From positions 8,686-72,685 of the forward strand of contig JAHEFK010000013.1 of the NCBI GenBank assembly GCA_024640225.1: a stretch of 64,000 bases of DNA, in the 5' to 3' direction. The notes under the pieces are model-generated. The model ran no database searches. It saw only the letters and a list, made by a program, of their open reading frames with translations, and was not told the origin of the DNA. A program made the position numbers and the translations under genes. Origin of the DNA: Bacteroidota bacterium (GTDB taxonomy: Bacteria > Bacteroidota > Bacteroidia > Chitinophagales > Chitinophagaceae). Below, piece by piece: positions 44,939 through 54,800 of the stretch; positions within the stretch are counted from its first letter, which is position 1, and each line of letters opens with the position of its first letter.

Positions 44939-45409
44939 TTAATTATTAGGCATCGTTGCTTGCATGCCGGTAACTACCAAATGACTTGTAGCCGTAGCTA
45001 ATAAAGTACCATTTTCATGATGCACTTCACTTTTTACATACATCATCTTTTTGCCATGTCTGATTACCTCTGCAGAAACCAGCATTCGTTCGCCTACTTT
45101 AATTGCATATAAAAAATCAACTTGCAAATTTACACTAGTATAGAAGGTAGGCGCCTCAAGACTAACTACGGCCCAGCCAATAGCTTCATCTATAGCCAAA
45201 GCCATCATACCACCATGTATCATACCAAACGGGTTAGCCATTTCTGGACGAATAGGCAATGAAATAGTAGCATGCCCCTTTTCAATTTTCTCCAAGGTAA
45301 ACTGCAACCAGTTACCTGCTGCAGATCGAGAGGCTGTTACTACTTTATTTAAAAAAGTAGTTTTCAAATAGTCTAATAAGTGACCCGGCTGATAAGGATG
45401 TTGTTCCAT
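44939..45409 (-). CDS. PaaI-type hotdog thioesterase
   Basis: 156 residues with one hotdog domain. The signature NPFGMIHGGMMALAIDEAIG is at about residues 61-80, with the conserved Asp that acts in PaaI-like acyl-CoA thioesterases, and VEVHHENGTLLATATSHLVV-type strands near the end. It should hydrolyse small acyl-CoA esters in the cytoplasm. The GT2 gene follows 30 bases downstream and may be co-transcribed. TACCTTTG at 45426-45433 (minus) is a likely -7 box. Confidence 0.85.
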   Translation of the reverse strand: MEQHPYQPGHLLDYLKTTFLNKVVTASRSAAGNWLQFTLEKIEKGHATISLPIRPEMANPFGMIHGGMMALAIDEAIGWAVVSLEAPTFYTSVNLQVDFLYAIKVGERMLVSAEVIRHGKKMMYVKSEVHHENGTLLATATSHLVVTGMQATMPNN

Positions 45410-45503
45410 AGTAATAAATTGATTACAAAGGTACTATGCAAAGTATGAAATGTTAAAAAAGCAGGAAGTTTATTTCCTTTTTTTAATAATTAAAATATTA
45501 ATG

Positions 45504-45511
45504 TAGGTTTG
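45504..45511 (+). promoter_or_regulatory. Candidate -7 element of oxyR
   Basis: TAGGTTTG matches TAnnTTTG, 17 bases before the ATG. No clear -33 box is visible, which is common for regulated promoters. Confidence 0.45.
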
Positions 45512-45528
45512 CATTATAATTAAAATCT

Positions 45529-46485
45529 ATGACAATCACTCAATTGGAATACGTAGTGGCCGTTGCCACCTATAAGAGTTTTGTGGCTGCTGCTGAAAAA
45601 TGCTTTGTTACACAGCCTACCTTGAGTATGCAAATTCAGAAGTTAGAAGAAGAGCTAGGCGTAAAATTATTCGACAGAAACAAACATCCTATTGCTGTTA
45701 CGGTAATGGGCGATGCCATTGTAGAGCAAGCGCGTATTATTATTGCAGAATGCAGTAAAGTAACTGAACTGATACAGGTGCAACAAAATATATTAGGCGG
45801 CACCTTGCGATTTGCGGTTATTCCTACCGTTGCCCCCTATATAATCCCAGGTTTATTAGAGCATTATTCTACAGCTTTTCCAGATGTTCGCTTAGACGTA
45901 ATGGAAATGGAAACGCATCAAATTATTGCAGCACTCAAAAACAATGAAATTGATATTGCATTGGTGAGTACACCTCTTGAGGAAAACAATATTAAAGAAT
46001 ATCCATTATTCTATGAGCCCTTCATTACCTATTTTGCACCTAAAGAACCAGCACTTAAAAAGCGAACCATATCGGCAAGCGATGTGGAATTAGATAGAAT
46101 ATGGTTGCTCAATGAAGGTCATTGTATGCGTAATCAAATATTAGAATTATGCAGTGATCAAATAAAAAAATTACAAGTTAAAAAGCCCTATCGCTATGAA
46201 AGTAGCAATGTAGAAACCCTTCGAAAAATGGTTGATAAAAATGGAGGCATGACGGTATTGCCAGAATTAGCAACGGTAGAATTTAACGAAGATGAAATGG
46301 AGCGTGTTCGCTATTTTGAAAATCCAGAACCGGTAAGAGAGATAAGTTTAGTGACCAATGCACACTTTGTAAAAATAAGTATCTTGGAAAGCTTAATGGA
46401 TGAGATTTTAAAATTAGTACCCGAAAAAATGCGCGTTCAAAATAAGAAAAGAAAAGTTTTGCGCATTCAAAGTGCTAAACTATAG
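45529..46485 (+). CDS. oxyR: LysR-type peroxide sensor
   Basis: 318 residues. The helix-turn-helix covers residues 1-60 (TQLEYVVAVATYKSFVAAA...TQPTLSMQIQKLE). The regulatory domain has the redox pair in NEGHCMRNQILELC: C199 and C208, the same numbering as the E. coli disulphide switch. It should oxidise with H2O2 and activate catalase/peroxidase genes. The C-terminus carries a short basic tail (NKKRKVLRIQ). Its last 11 bases overlap the end of the convergent methyltransferase gene. Confidence 0.92.
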   Translation: MTITQLEYVVAVATYKSFVAAAEKCFVTQPTLSMQIQKLEEELGVKLFDRNKHPIAVTVMGDAIVEQARIIIAECSKVTELIQVQQNILGGTLRFAVIPTVAPYIIPGLLEHYSTAFPDVRLDVMEMETHQIIAALKNNEIDIALVSTPLEENNIKEYPLFYEPFITYFAPKEPALKKRTISASDVELDRIWLLNEGHCMRNQILELCSDQIKKLQVKKPYRYESSNVETLRKMVDKNGGMTVLPELATVEFNEDEMERVRYFENPEPVREISLVTNAHFVKISILESLMDEILKLVPEKMRVQNKKRKVLRIQSAKL

Positions 46486-47140
46486 CTGTCATTATTTTAT
46501 TAATATCATTTTCAATAATCATTAAATTTGGGTACAGGTCTTGTACCCTTTTTTGATAGTATTTCCAAGCAATAAAATCTGTTGCTATATAATTCATTAT
46601 AAATAAACCGCCAGGCTTAATTGCCTTTTTACATTGTTCTAAAAATGCAGATTGCACTGCTGCATCTGGTAAGCACTGCCCAATAAAGAGATCAACAAAT
46701 AGACAGTCGTAGGAATGGGGCACACAATGTTGTATGCTTGCGATAGCATCCGCTGCCACAAAAGTAACTTTTTCCTTAGGATAATCTTTTGGTAATACTG
46801 CTGCTGCCCATTGTATGATTTCTTTATCAATATCTATTAAAGTAACGGTTGGGTAACATCGATATTTATTTAGAATATGTACCATCGATGCTAAGCCTGC
46901 ACCTAAAACCAACACTTCTTTTGCCTGTCTAAATAAATCTAGATAATGTTTACAAGCAATATTAGCCGGCCTGTAACGAGTGCCATCTGAATAGATAGCA
47001 TCATTTGTACTTAATTGATATTGACCTTGGAAATAATAGAGGGCAAGTGCTTCTTCACGAACCAATTTACTTTTTTGAATCAATACGGGATAAAAATAAC
47101 TACGTATTTTTTCAATAAAAGTTAAGGAACTAAGTTGCAT
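46475..47140 (-). CDS. Spermidine synthase-like SAM-dependent methyltransferase
   Basis: 221 residues with a Rossmann core: VLVLGAGLASMVHIL near residue 76 (glycine loop), LIDIDKEIIQWA near residue 98 and VAADAIASI near residue 120. The family resembles short spermidine synthase-like proteins, but the polyamine-binding residues are not evident, so a methyltransferase or other SAM use is equally possible. It lies 32 bases upstream of plsY on the same strand and overlaps oxyR tail to tail. Confidence 0.65.
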   Translation of the reverse strand: MQLSSLTFIEKIRSYFYPVLIQKSKLVREEALALYYFQGQYQLSTNDAIYSDGTRYRPANIACKHYLDLFRQAKEVLVLGAGLASMVHILNKYRCYPTVTLIDIDKEIIQWAAAVLPKDYPKEKVTFVAADAIASIQHCVPHSYDCLFVDLFIGQCLPDAAVQSAFLEQCKKAIKPGGLFIMNYIATDFIAWKYYQKRVQDLYPNLMIIENDINKIMTAIV

Positions 47141-47172
47141 GAATTAAAAAGGAGCTAAAAGGTTAATTGAAA

Positions 47173-47808
47173 TTAGCGATTAGCATCAGTATCTTTTTTC
47201 TTAAATAGATTGACTTTGTTTTCGCAACCTTTTATAAGGCGTTGAATATTTTTATGATGCGTAAGAATCACTAATAAAGCCGTGGCAATAGCAAATAAAC
47301 GATAACTCAATTCGGGTTCTTTAAACACAAACAATATCATAATTGGAAACGCAATGCTTGCAATCATAGAACTTACAGAAACATATTTAGTAAGTACTAA
47401 AATAAATAAAAATACCGCTACCAAACTCAATGCAACAAGTGGCTGAATCCCTAATATAAGTCCAAATAAAGTAGCAATACCTTTGCCGCCTTTAAACTCA
47501 GCAAAAACAGGAAATATATGACCTATAACCGCCAATAAGCCTAAGCCAATTTGTAAATTGGTAAACGCAATAGAACCAAATGAAAACGTTGAAAGATAGG
47601 CCAACTTTACGGCTAATGCACCTTTTAGCATATCGATAAATAATACTACAACTCCCGTTTTAGTACCTAATACTCTAAAGGCATTGGTAGCTCCTGCATT
47701 ACCACTACCTACTTCTCTTATGTCAAATCCATAGTATTTTTTACTCACCCATACAGCTGTAGGGATAGAGCCTAATAAATAGGCAAATAGAAATAATAAT
47801 ATAATCAT
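47173..47808 (-). CDS. plsY: Acyl-phosphate:glycerol-3-phosphate acyltransferase
   Basis: 211 residues from the ATG at 47808, starting at the classic hydrophobic LLGSIPTAVWVSK. A TTG eight codons earlier lies in a TATATTTG -7 box (47830-47837, minus) and is rejected. The motifs GSGNAGATNAFRVLG, GHIFPVFAEFKGGKG and the late HHKNIQRLIKG are hallmarks of PlsY. It is an inner-membrane enzyme that starts phospholipid synthesis by making lysophosphatidate. Confidence 0.96.
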   Translation of the reverse strand: MIILLFLFAYLLGSIPTAVWVSKKYYGFDIREVGSGNAGATNAFRVLGTKTGVVVLFIDMLKGALAVKLAYLSTFSFGSIAFTNLQIGLGLLAVIGHIFPVFAEFKGGKGIATLFGLILGIQPLVALSLVAVFLFILVLTKYVSVSSMIASIAFPIMILFVFKEPELSYRLFAIATALLVILTHHKNIQRLIKGCENKVNLFKKKDTDANR

Positions 47809-47868
47809 TGTAGGAATACTATTGGTGTACAAATATATACAAACTAATTTAAAGTCATAACCAAAGCC

Positions 47869-48687
47869 TTACGCCTTACTAAAACGCATAGCAATCCAAT
47901 TGTTTTGCGTATAGGTTTCTTGATACACAAAGCCAACTCGTTCTGCACTTTCTTTAATGATCAATTCATCTTCTAATAATAATCCACTAAGTAATAATTG
48001 TCCATTTACAACACATTTTACAAACAAGCTTGGCATATAGTGTAATAAAATATGGCGATTAATATTAGCAAGTATTATATCAAAATTAGAAGCCGACACT
48101 TGTTCTAAAGAGCCGAGTATCGTCTCCACGTTATCCACCTGATTCAACAAATTATTTTCTTGTGCATTTTCAACTGCCCATTCTTCATTATCAACCGCTA
48201 TGATTTGCTTGGCACCCAATTTGGATGCAAGAATAGATAAGACTCCTGTGCCAGATCCAAAATCAAAAACATAGGCGTTTTCCACAGGCAAGGATTTCAT
48301 TGCAGTTGCCATCAATTGCGTGGTGGCATGGTGCCCTGTACCAAAAGACATTTTAGGAGTGATCAGGATATCAAGCAAGCTTGGATTATTGAATTCGTGA
48401 AATGGCGCTCTGATTACACACACCCCATCAATTACTACAGGTTCGAAACTTGCTTCCCAAAGGGCGTTCCAATTCTGTTTTTCGATAATTGATTTTGTAA
48501 AGGATAAAGAAAAATTAGTTAATAATTCAGTAAGGGAAGGTTCATCAAACAAGGAAGTGGGTATGTAGGCATTTAATTGTTGGCTATCCTGATCAAAGCC
48601 TTCATAATCCATATCAGAAAGCAATGCCGTAAGTACTTCTTGCAATTGCAAATCGTTGGTAGGAATTGAAACTTGAATATAACTCAT
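47869..48687 (-). CDS. prmA: Ribosomal protein L11 methyltransferase
   Basis: 272 residues from the ATG at 48687 (SYIQVSIPTND). An extension of 23 codons upstream adds only hydrophobic and Lys-rich residues and is rejected. The SAM motif DFGSGTGVLSILASKLGA and LANINRHILLHYMP (NPPY-like region) are typical of PrmA, which trimethylates ribosomal protein uL11. KMSFGTGHHATTQLM is the family signature. It lies 60 bases from plsY and just after the tRNA-Val terminator, which is read on the same strand. Confidence 0.94.
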   Translation of the reverse strand: MSYIQVSIPTNDLQLQEVLTALLSDMDYEGFDQDSQQLNAYIPTSLFDEPSLTELLTNFSLSFTKSIIEKQNWNALWEASFEPVVIDGVCVIRAPFHEFNNPSLLDILITPKMSFGTGHHATTQLMATAMKSLPVENAYVFDFGSGTGVLSILASKLGAKQIIAVDNEEWAVENAQENNLLNQVDNVETILGSLEQVSASNFDIILANINRHILLHYMPSLFVKCVVNGQLLLSGLLLEDELIIKESAERVGFVYQETYTQNNWIAMRFSKA

Positions 48688-48812
48688 GATTTTTTTTGAT
48701 TTTTTTGAAAGGTACAAGAACAAAGTTGAAAATAGTAATCCAATAAAGGAAAGCACATGAAGATTTAATAAATGTACTAATCAAAAAACTAATTAGGTTG
48801 CCTTTAGGTCTA

Positions 48813-48845
48813 TAAAAAAAGAGATACTTTTCAGTATCTCTTTTT
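48813..48845 (-). terminator. Terminator of the tRNA-Val transcript
   Basis: GAGATACT/AGTATCTC stem with a 4-base loop; on the minus strand it is followed by a run of seven T. It begins 2 bases after the tRNA 3' end. Confidence 0.88.
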
Positions 48846-48846
48846 G

Positions 48847-48921
48847 TGGAAGCACACGGGATCGAACCGCGGACCCTCTGCTTGTAAGGCAGATGCTCTA
48901 AACCAGCTGAGCTATGCTTCC
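48847..48921 (-). tRNA. tRNA-Val (anticodon TAC)
   Basis: On the minus strand a 75-base cloverleaf runs from GGAAGCA to TGCTTCC plus discriminator A. The D arm is AGCTCAGCTGGTTTAGAGC, the anticodon loop CTTACAA (anticodon TAC), and the T arm contains GGTTCGATCC. No CCA is encoded. A perfect promoter lies just upstream (48940-48971) and a hairpin terminator just downstream, so it is a single-tRNA unit. Confidence 0.97.
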
Positions 48922-48939
48922 TTATCCCGATTGGGAGTG

Positions 48940-48971
48940 CAAAGATATAAACTGCTTTTTATTATTCAAAA
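48940..48971 (-). promoter_or_regulatory. Promoter of tRNA-Val
   Basis: On the minus strand TTTTG (48967-48971), 19 bases, then TATCTTTG (48940-48947): the best consensus promoter in the window. It ends 18 bases before the mature tRNA. Confidence 0.85.
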
Positions 48972-49032
48972 CTTTTGTGGTATTTTTTGTGTATTTTTTT
49001 TAAATCATGATCGCTTTCGGTCATTGCTTTTG

Positions 49033-49040
49033 TAAATTTG
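49033..49040 (+). promoter_or_regulatory. Candidate -7 element of dapD
   Basis: TAAATTTG, 20 bases before the dapD ATG. A -33 box is not obvious. Confidence 0.45.
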
Positions 49041-49060
49041 CAGTCTAAATTGATATTTAA

Positions 49061-49870
49061 ATGTTGCAACAACAAATAGAAGCCGCTTTTGCTGACCGTA
49101 GTTTATTAACGAACGAAACCTATAAAAACGCTATAAAATCAGTGATTGAAGCTGTAGATAAAGGCACGTTACGCGTAGCATCTCCAACGGAACAAGGCTG
49201 GGTGGTAAACGAATGGGTAAAACAAGCCATTCTACTCTATTTTGGCATTCAGCCCATGCAAACATGGACGATGCCTCCTTTTGAATTTCATGATAAAATG
49301 CTCTTGAAAAAAGACTATGCTGCTCAAGGTGTGCGTGCTGTGCCCCATGCCATTGCACGCTACGGTTCTTTTCTTGGAAAGAACGTAGTACTGATGCCGT
49401 CTTATGTAAATATTGGTGCCTATGTTGATGAAGGCACAATGGTAGATACTTGGGCTACCGTTGGCTCTTGTGCTCAAATTGGCAAGCAGGTGCACTTAAG
49501 TGGTGGTGTTGGTATTGGGGGTGTTTTAGAACCCCTTCAAGCATCGCCAGTAATTATTGAAGATGGCTGTTTTATTGGATCTCGTTGTATCGTGGTAGAA
49601 GGTGTACATGTAGAAAAAGAGGCCGTTTTGGGTGCTAATGTGGTGTTAACGCAATCTACTAAAATAATAGATGTAAGTGGCGCGAGCCCAATTGAATACA
49701 AAGGGCGCGTACCAGCAAGAAGCGTAGTCATTCCTGGCTCTTATACCAAATCGTTCCCGGCTGGCGACTATCAAGTAAGTTGCGCTTTAATTATTGGTCA
49801 ACGTAAAGCCAGTACGGATTTGAAAACGAGCTTAAATGATGCCCTACGAGATTTTAATGTAGCAATTTAA
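49061..49870 (+). CDS. dapD: Tetrahydrodipicolinate N-succinyltransferase
   Basis: 269 residues. The C-terminal half is a left-handed beta helix of hexapeptide repeats (VLMPSYVNIGAYVDEGTMVD, HLSGGVGIGGVLEP, VLGANVVLTQST), the family's trimeric active site. The enzyme adds a succinyl group from succinyl-CoA in the lysine and diaminopimelate route, so this organism uses the succinylase branch. The next gene, an MscS channel, starts 13 bases later and may be co-transcribed. Confidence 0.95.
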   Translation: MLQQQIEAAFADRSLLTNETYKNAIKSVIEAVDKGTLRVASPTEQGWVVNEWVKQAILLYFGIQPMQTWTMPPFEFHDKMLLKKDYAAQGVRAVPHAIARYGSFLGKNVVLMPSYVNIGAYVDEGTMVDTWATVGSCAQIGKQVHLSGGVGIGGVLEPLQASPVIIEDGCFIGSRCIVVEGVHVEKEAVLGANVVLTQSTKIIDVSGASPIEYKGRVPARSVVIPGSYTKSFPAGDYQVSCALIIGQRKASTDLKTSLNDALRDFNVAI

Positions 49871-49883
49871 ACCTATCTTTACG

Positions 49884-50984
49884 ATGCAGCTGTTCCTAAC
49901 TCAAATCAATTATTGGCAAGAAACATTTTCTGGTGAACCCCGCTGGAATTATGCTTTAAGTATATTACTAATATTGCTTTCATGGGTTTTCAGAAAGATG
50001 ATAACAAGCATGCTGCTTCGTATCACGCATCGCATTTTACATAAATGGCTCAACAATGAATATAGCGATGAATTTGTAGCCTTACTTAAAAATCCAATTA
50101 GCTATTTATTTCAGATAGGGGTATTGTATGTTGCCTTAAACTTTATAGAACAACCCCTTCAAGCCGTATTATTCGAACGTATTGAAAACAACCATATCTT
50201 ATTTCATATCCGTATCATAGATTTAGTTGATCACTTATTTTTATTGGGCATCATATATTTTCATACCATCTTAGCTGTTCGTATTGCTGATTTCATTTAT
50301 CATATACGCATAGAAAAAGCGAATCAAGAAGCTGCCAGTAATCTACTTCAGCTGCTACCCATGATGAAAGAGATTATTAAAATTCTTATTTGGACCATCA
50401 GTTTCTTTTTTATTTTAGGTTTAATCTTTCATGTAAATGTACCGGCACTTATTACAGGGCTGGGCATTGGTGGTGTAGCCATAGCATTAGCAGCCAAAGA
50501 GAGTATTGAAAATTTATTTGCCTCTTTTATAATACTTGTCGATAAACCGTTCCAAATTGGAGACCATATTAAAATGGAAAAAATGGAAGGTGTTGTAGAA
50601 AAAATTGGATTCAGAAGCACCCATTTACGTTTGCCTAATGATCATTTAGGCGTTGTGCCCAACAAGAAATTGATCGACGAGCATTTGGAAAATTTAAGTG
50701 TAAAAGAATTGCACAAAGTCCTGCAGCAAATTTATTTAGAACCATGTATTGACAAAGAACAAATCATGAATTGTGTGCAACAATTAAACATGTTATTATC
50801 CCAAAATGACTATGTAGAACCAGGTGGGATGGCCTATTTCAAAGGATTTCAAGACAACAAATTGCACATTCAATTACAGTATGCTTTGAAAAATAATAAT
50901 GATAATAACACCATTAATCAATTGAAGGAAAAATTAAATTTGGAAATCTATTCCATAGTAAGAACAAATTGCAAAACAAGTTAA
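49884..50984 (+). CDS. MscS-family mechanosensitive channel
   Basis: 366 residues. Several N-terminal membrane segments (about 20-165), then the pore helix and beta domain of MscS: ALITGLGIGGVAIALAAKES at about residues 188-207 is the Gly/Ala-rich pore helix, and FASFIILVDKPFQIGDHIKM follows. The C-terminal alpha/beta vestibule reads to the end. It should open under membrane tension to release solutes after osmotic downshock. It follows dapD by 13 bases and is 10 bases from a convergent permease gene with no hairpin between. Confidence 0.9.
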   Translation: MQLFLTQINYWQETFSGEPRWNYALSILLILLSWVFRKMITSMLLRITHRILHKWLNNEYSDEFVALLKNPISYLFQIGVLYVALNFIEQPLQAVLFERIENNHILFHIRIIDLVDHLFLLGIIYFHTILAVRIADFIYHIRIEKANQEAASNLLQLLPMMKEIIKILIWTISFFFILGLIFHVNVPALITGLGIGGVAIALAAKESIENLFASFIILVDKPFQIGDHIKMEKMEGVVEKIGFRSTHLRLPNDHLGVVPNKKLIDEHLENLSVKELHKVLQQIYLEPCIDKEQIMNCVQQLNMLLSQNDYVEPGGMAYFKGFQDNKLHIQLQYALKNNNDNNTINQLKEKLNLEIYSIVRTNCKTS

Positions 50985-50994
50985 GCCTACAAGC

Positions 50995-51738
50995 TTATAA
51001 CAAGAGTACCGACAAACTATAATCTGCAATAAGTATCAGAATACAACTTACAACCACAGCAGTTGTACTAGCCTTACCTATTTCGAGTGCCCCACCCTTT
51101 ACATGATAACCATAATACGCAGGAATGGTTGTAATGATAAAAGCAAACGTTACCGATTTAATCATAGCAAAGAAGATATTATACGGTAAAAAATCTTGAC
51201 GCAAACCAATTAAAAATTGTTCTGGAGAAAAAACATTTGACAATACTCCGGCTAAATACCCCCCAGAAATACTTACTGCAATGGAAGTAGAAATTAATAA
51301 AGGAACCATAAATATTGCGGCAACAATTTTAGGTAAAATCAAATACATTTTAGTATTGATACCCATAATTTCTAATGCATCGATTTGCTCGCTCACGCGC
51401 ATATTCCCTAGTTCAGAAGCAACTTTTGAACCTACAACACCAGCTAGTACAACACAGATAACGGTAGGAGATAATTCTAGAATAGTAGAATCCCTTACAA
51501 TTTGAGCTAATACGGTTTTGGGGACAAAGGGATTTACAAGTTGATATGCAGTTTGCAAAGTGAGCACCATGCCTAAAAACAAGGAAATGATAAGAACGAT
51601 TGGTAAAGAGCGAATGCCTATATCATAACATTGTTCTATCAGTTCTTTCCAATACACTTTAGTGTTTTCAGGTTTTGAAAAACAACCCTTCAACATCAAT
51701 ACAAAACTTCCAAAATGTTCGAAAAAACGAATTAGCAT
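50995..51738 (-). CDS. mlaE: MlaE-type ABC transporter permease, no linked ATPase
   Basis: 247 residues from the ATG at 51738; a longer frame (to 51834) runs into the secDF terminator and is rejected. It has the MlaE fold: LPIVLIISLFLGMVLTLQTA (about residue 52), then EIMGINTKMYLILPKIVA near residue 135. Such permeases pair with an MlaF-like ATPase and MlaD-like MCE protein to move phospholipids between membranes. Neither partner is next to it, so the ATPase must be encoded elsewhere. secDF lies upstream on the same strand, but behind a terminator. Confidence 0.85.
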   Translation of the reverse strand: MLIRFFEHFGSFVLMLKGCFSKPENTKVYWKELIEQCYDIGIRSLPIVLIISLFLGMVLTLQTAYQLVNPFVPKTVLAQIVRDSTILELSPTVICVVLAGVVGSKVASELGNMRVSEQIDALEIMGINTKMYLILPKIVAAIFMVPLLISTSIAVSISGGYLAGVLSNVFSPEQFLIGLRQDFLPYNIFFAMIKSVTFAFIITTIPAYYGYHVKGGALEIGKASTTAVVVSCILILIADYSLSVLLL

Positions 51739-51790
51739 ACGCAAATATACAAAATGTATAAAGTATTCATTTGATAAAAGTAGTAAATAA

Positions 51791-51822
51791 AAAAGAGGAC
51801 GATCAAATGAACGTCCTCTTTT
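51791..51822 (-). terminator. Terminator after secDF
   Basis: AAAAGAGGACG/CGTCCTCTTTT stem with a 10-base loop. On the minus strand it is followed by a T-run, and it lies 20 bases after the secDF stop and before the mlaE start. Confidence 0.88.
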
Positions 51823-51841
51823 ATTATACAACAAGTTTTAA

Positions 51842-54800
51842 TTATGCTTGTGCTTTTAAATTTTCGATATGTGCATCTCTATCTACTTCATTTTTCAATG
51901 AATCTTTTTTATCCATATCTACCAATACAGGCGCTGCTACGAAAATAGATGAATAAGTACCCGTTACCACACCTATTAGCATTGCAAAAGCAAATCCACG
52001 TGTAACCTCTCCACCAAATATGAATAAGATTAAGATGGTTAAAAATACCGTAAGCGATGTCATAATCGTTCTACTTAAGGTATCATTAATAGCTCTGTTA
52101 ATAACACTTCCTTTAGATTCTTTTGGAGACTTACGGAAATATTCACGAATTCTATCAAATACAATAACGGTATCATTCATAGAGAAACCAATTACAGTTA
52201 GTACTGCCGCAATGAAATGCTGATCAATTTCTAATGCAAAAGGAACTTTTCCTCTGAAGAAAGAGAATACCGCCAATGTAACACAAACGTCGTGCAACAA
52301 GGCAATGATAGTACCCAATGAATATTGCCATTTACGGAAACGTAAGAAGATATAAATGAAGATGGCAATCAAAGAAAATAAAGTTGCCTTGATAGCTCCA
52401 GCTTTCAAATCATCAGAAATAGTAGGCAATACCGTTTGTGAGCTTTGAATATAAGAAGCTGCAAATTGTTCTTCTGTTACTGATGCATTTAAATAACCTT
52501 CCTTCACCAAACCTTCATACAACTTAGCTTGTACTTGTTTTTCAACAGCAACACCTTGTTCTTTAATTTTGTATGCAGTAGTGATGTTTAATTGCTTGTC
52601 GGTACCAATTGTTTTAACAATCGGATATTCGCCAAAGTATTTATTCAAATGCTCACGCACTTGCGCTACTTCTAATTTATTATCAAATTTTATAGTATAG
52701 CTTCTACCACCTGCAAACTCCACACCATAATCAAAACCATGGAAGAAAGATGCCACACCACCTATTAATACTACTATAGAAATTACATATGCATATTTTC
52801 TAGCTTCAATAAATTTGAAATGCGCTTTTTTAAATATAGAGCTTGATAATTTAGTAAAGTAATTAAAATGCTTGCCTTTACTCATTCTCATATCTGTAAC
52901 TAAACGAGATACCAAAATACCACAGAATAAGGATAATAAAATACCTAAGATCTGCGTAGTTGCAAAACCAAGTACTGGTCCTAAACCAAATATGAATAGA
53001 ATTACCGATGTAATTAATACCGTAATATGACCATCAAATACGGGTGCATAAGAGCGATTATAACCTTCTGAAACAGCTAATTCATAAGACTTACCCAGCG
53101 CTAATTCTTCTTTTATACGCTCAAAGATAATTACGTTTGTATCTACCGCCATACCAATGGTCAATACTAAACCAGCAATACCCGGCATCGTTAACGTTGC
53201 ATGTAAAGCCGATAAAATACCAACAGTAAATAATAAGTTTAGGATTAATGCAATGTTTGCAATGATACCACCCGTGCTGTAATAAACCATCATTAAAATG
53301 AAAATTACAACAAAGGAGATAATGATAGAATTCATACCTGCTGCAATAGATTCAGCACCTAAGGTAGGACCAACCACTTGCTCTTGTACAATGCGAGCTG
53401 GAGCAGGTAACTTACCCGTTTTCAAAATATTTGCTAAGTCTTTTGCTTCTTCAGGCGTGAAACTACCAGAAATAGAAGTTCTTCCTCCTCCAATTTCGTC
53501 ATTTACTCTTGGAGCAGAATAAACGCGATCATCTAATACTACTGTTACAAAACGACCAACATTATCACCCGTCATTTTTTTCCAAATTCTTGTACCTGTT
53601 TTGTCCATTGACATAGAAACTTCAGGTTGACCATTCATTTGATTAAAGTCATCATTTGCATCTACAATATGATCGCCTTCTAATTTAGCATCATTGGTAC
53701 CTGCAACGGTTTTGATCGCATAAATAAACAATGGAGCTTTTGGATTTTTAGCATCCTTCTTATTTTCAGCGCCATAAATAAAACGAACATTGCTCGGGAA
53801 TTTATTTTTAACAACATCTAAATTTAAATATTCATTCAATTTAGCGGTATCGCGTTTTGCCACATATCCTACCACTGGACCTTCATTGATGGCACCTTGC
53901 TGTGTGATGTTTGGCATCCAAACTGATAATAGTGGATTTTTCTTTGCTAAATCTGCTTGTTTAGTTGCAGCGCTATCTTTAGTTGTTGATTTTTTATCGC
54001 CTAAGATAGTCGCCAAGGATGCTGTATCATTTGCGTTAGCTTTTACAGTAGCAGCATTGGTATCTGCTTTTACCTCTTCTTTTGCTCCAGACAAATAAGC
54101 AGCTAATGCATCATTTGCCGGTTGCAAAGCATTAATGATTTCATCATTTGAATACGCTTCAAAGAATTGTAATTTTGCTGTTGCTTGCAAAAAGGAACGT
54201 ACACGCTCAGGATTTCTGATACCTGCCAATTCTACCGTAATAATACCTTTATTCTCATCCAAATTCATATTTGGATTTACAACACCAAATTTATCGATAC
54301 GTGTAAGCAATACATTATAAGTACGCTTGATCGCATCTTTAGACTCTTTTCTAATTTTAGCAATTACTTGATCATTTGTAGAATTGATAGTAATTTCTTT
54401 TTCAGATGGCTTTGTAAATAAATAAGCCATTTTCGCACTTGGATTTTTAGCCATGTAGGCTTGTCCAAATAAACTCACAAAGTCTAACTGGCTATTTGCT
54501 TTTGCTTTATTAGCATCAGCAATTGCTTGATTCAAAGACAAATCTGTTGGATTATTAGCCATAGAACGAACTAATTCGTCTAAACTAACCTCCAAGGTCA
54601 CATTCATACCCCCTTGTAAGTCTAAACCAAGATTCAACTCTTGTTCTTTAGCCTCTTGGAAGGTATATTTTTTGAATAACATGCTCACCACCGACTCGCC
54701 CTGAATGCTGTCTGAAATTTTGCTGTAGCGTGCTTCTGCTAATGTATTTAAAGCCTCGCCAGTAATGCCAGGATTCTTTAATTTAGCATCCTGCATTGCT

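Noticed and set aside
45430-45490. Terminator before oxyR (AGGAA/TTCCT with T-run)
   Set aside because: The stem is only 5 bp and no gene on the plus strand ends upstream.
48688-48756. N-terminal extension of prmA
   Set aside because: The extra residues are hydrophobic and Lys-rich, unlike PrmA, and the ATG at 48687 fits the family start.
48844-49035. A small protein reading through the tRNA-Val region on the plus strand
   Set aside because: It is the reverse strand of a clear tRNA with its own promoter and terminator.
51739-51834. N-terminal extension of mlaE
   Set aside because: It would translate the secDF terminator hairpin.
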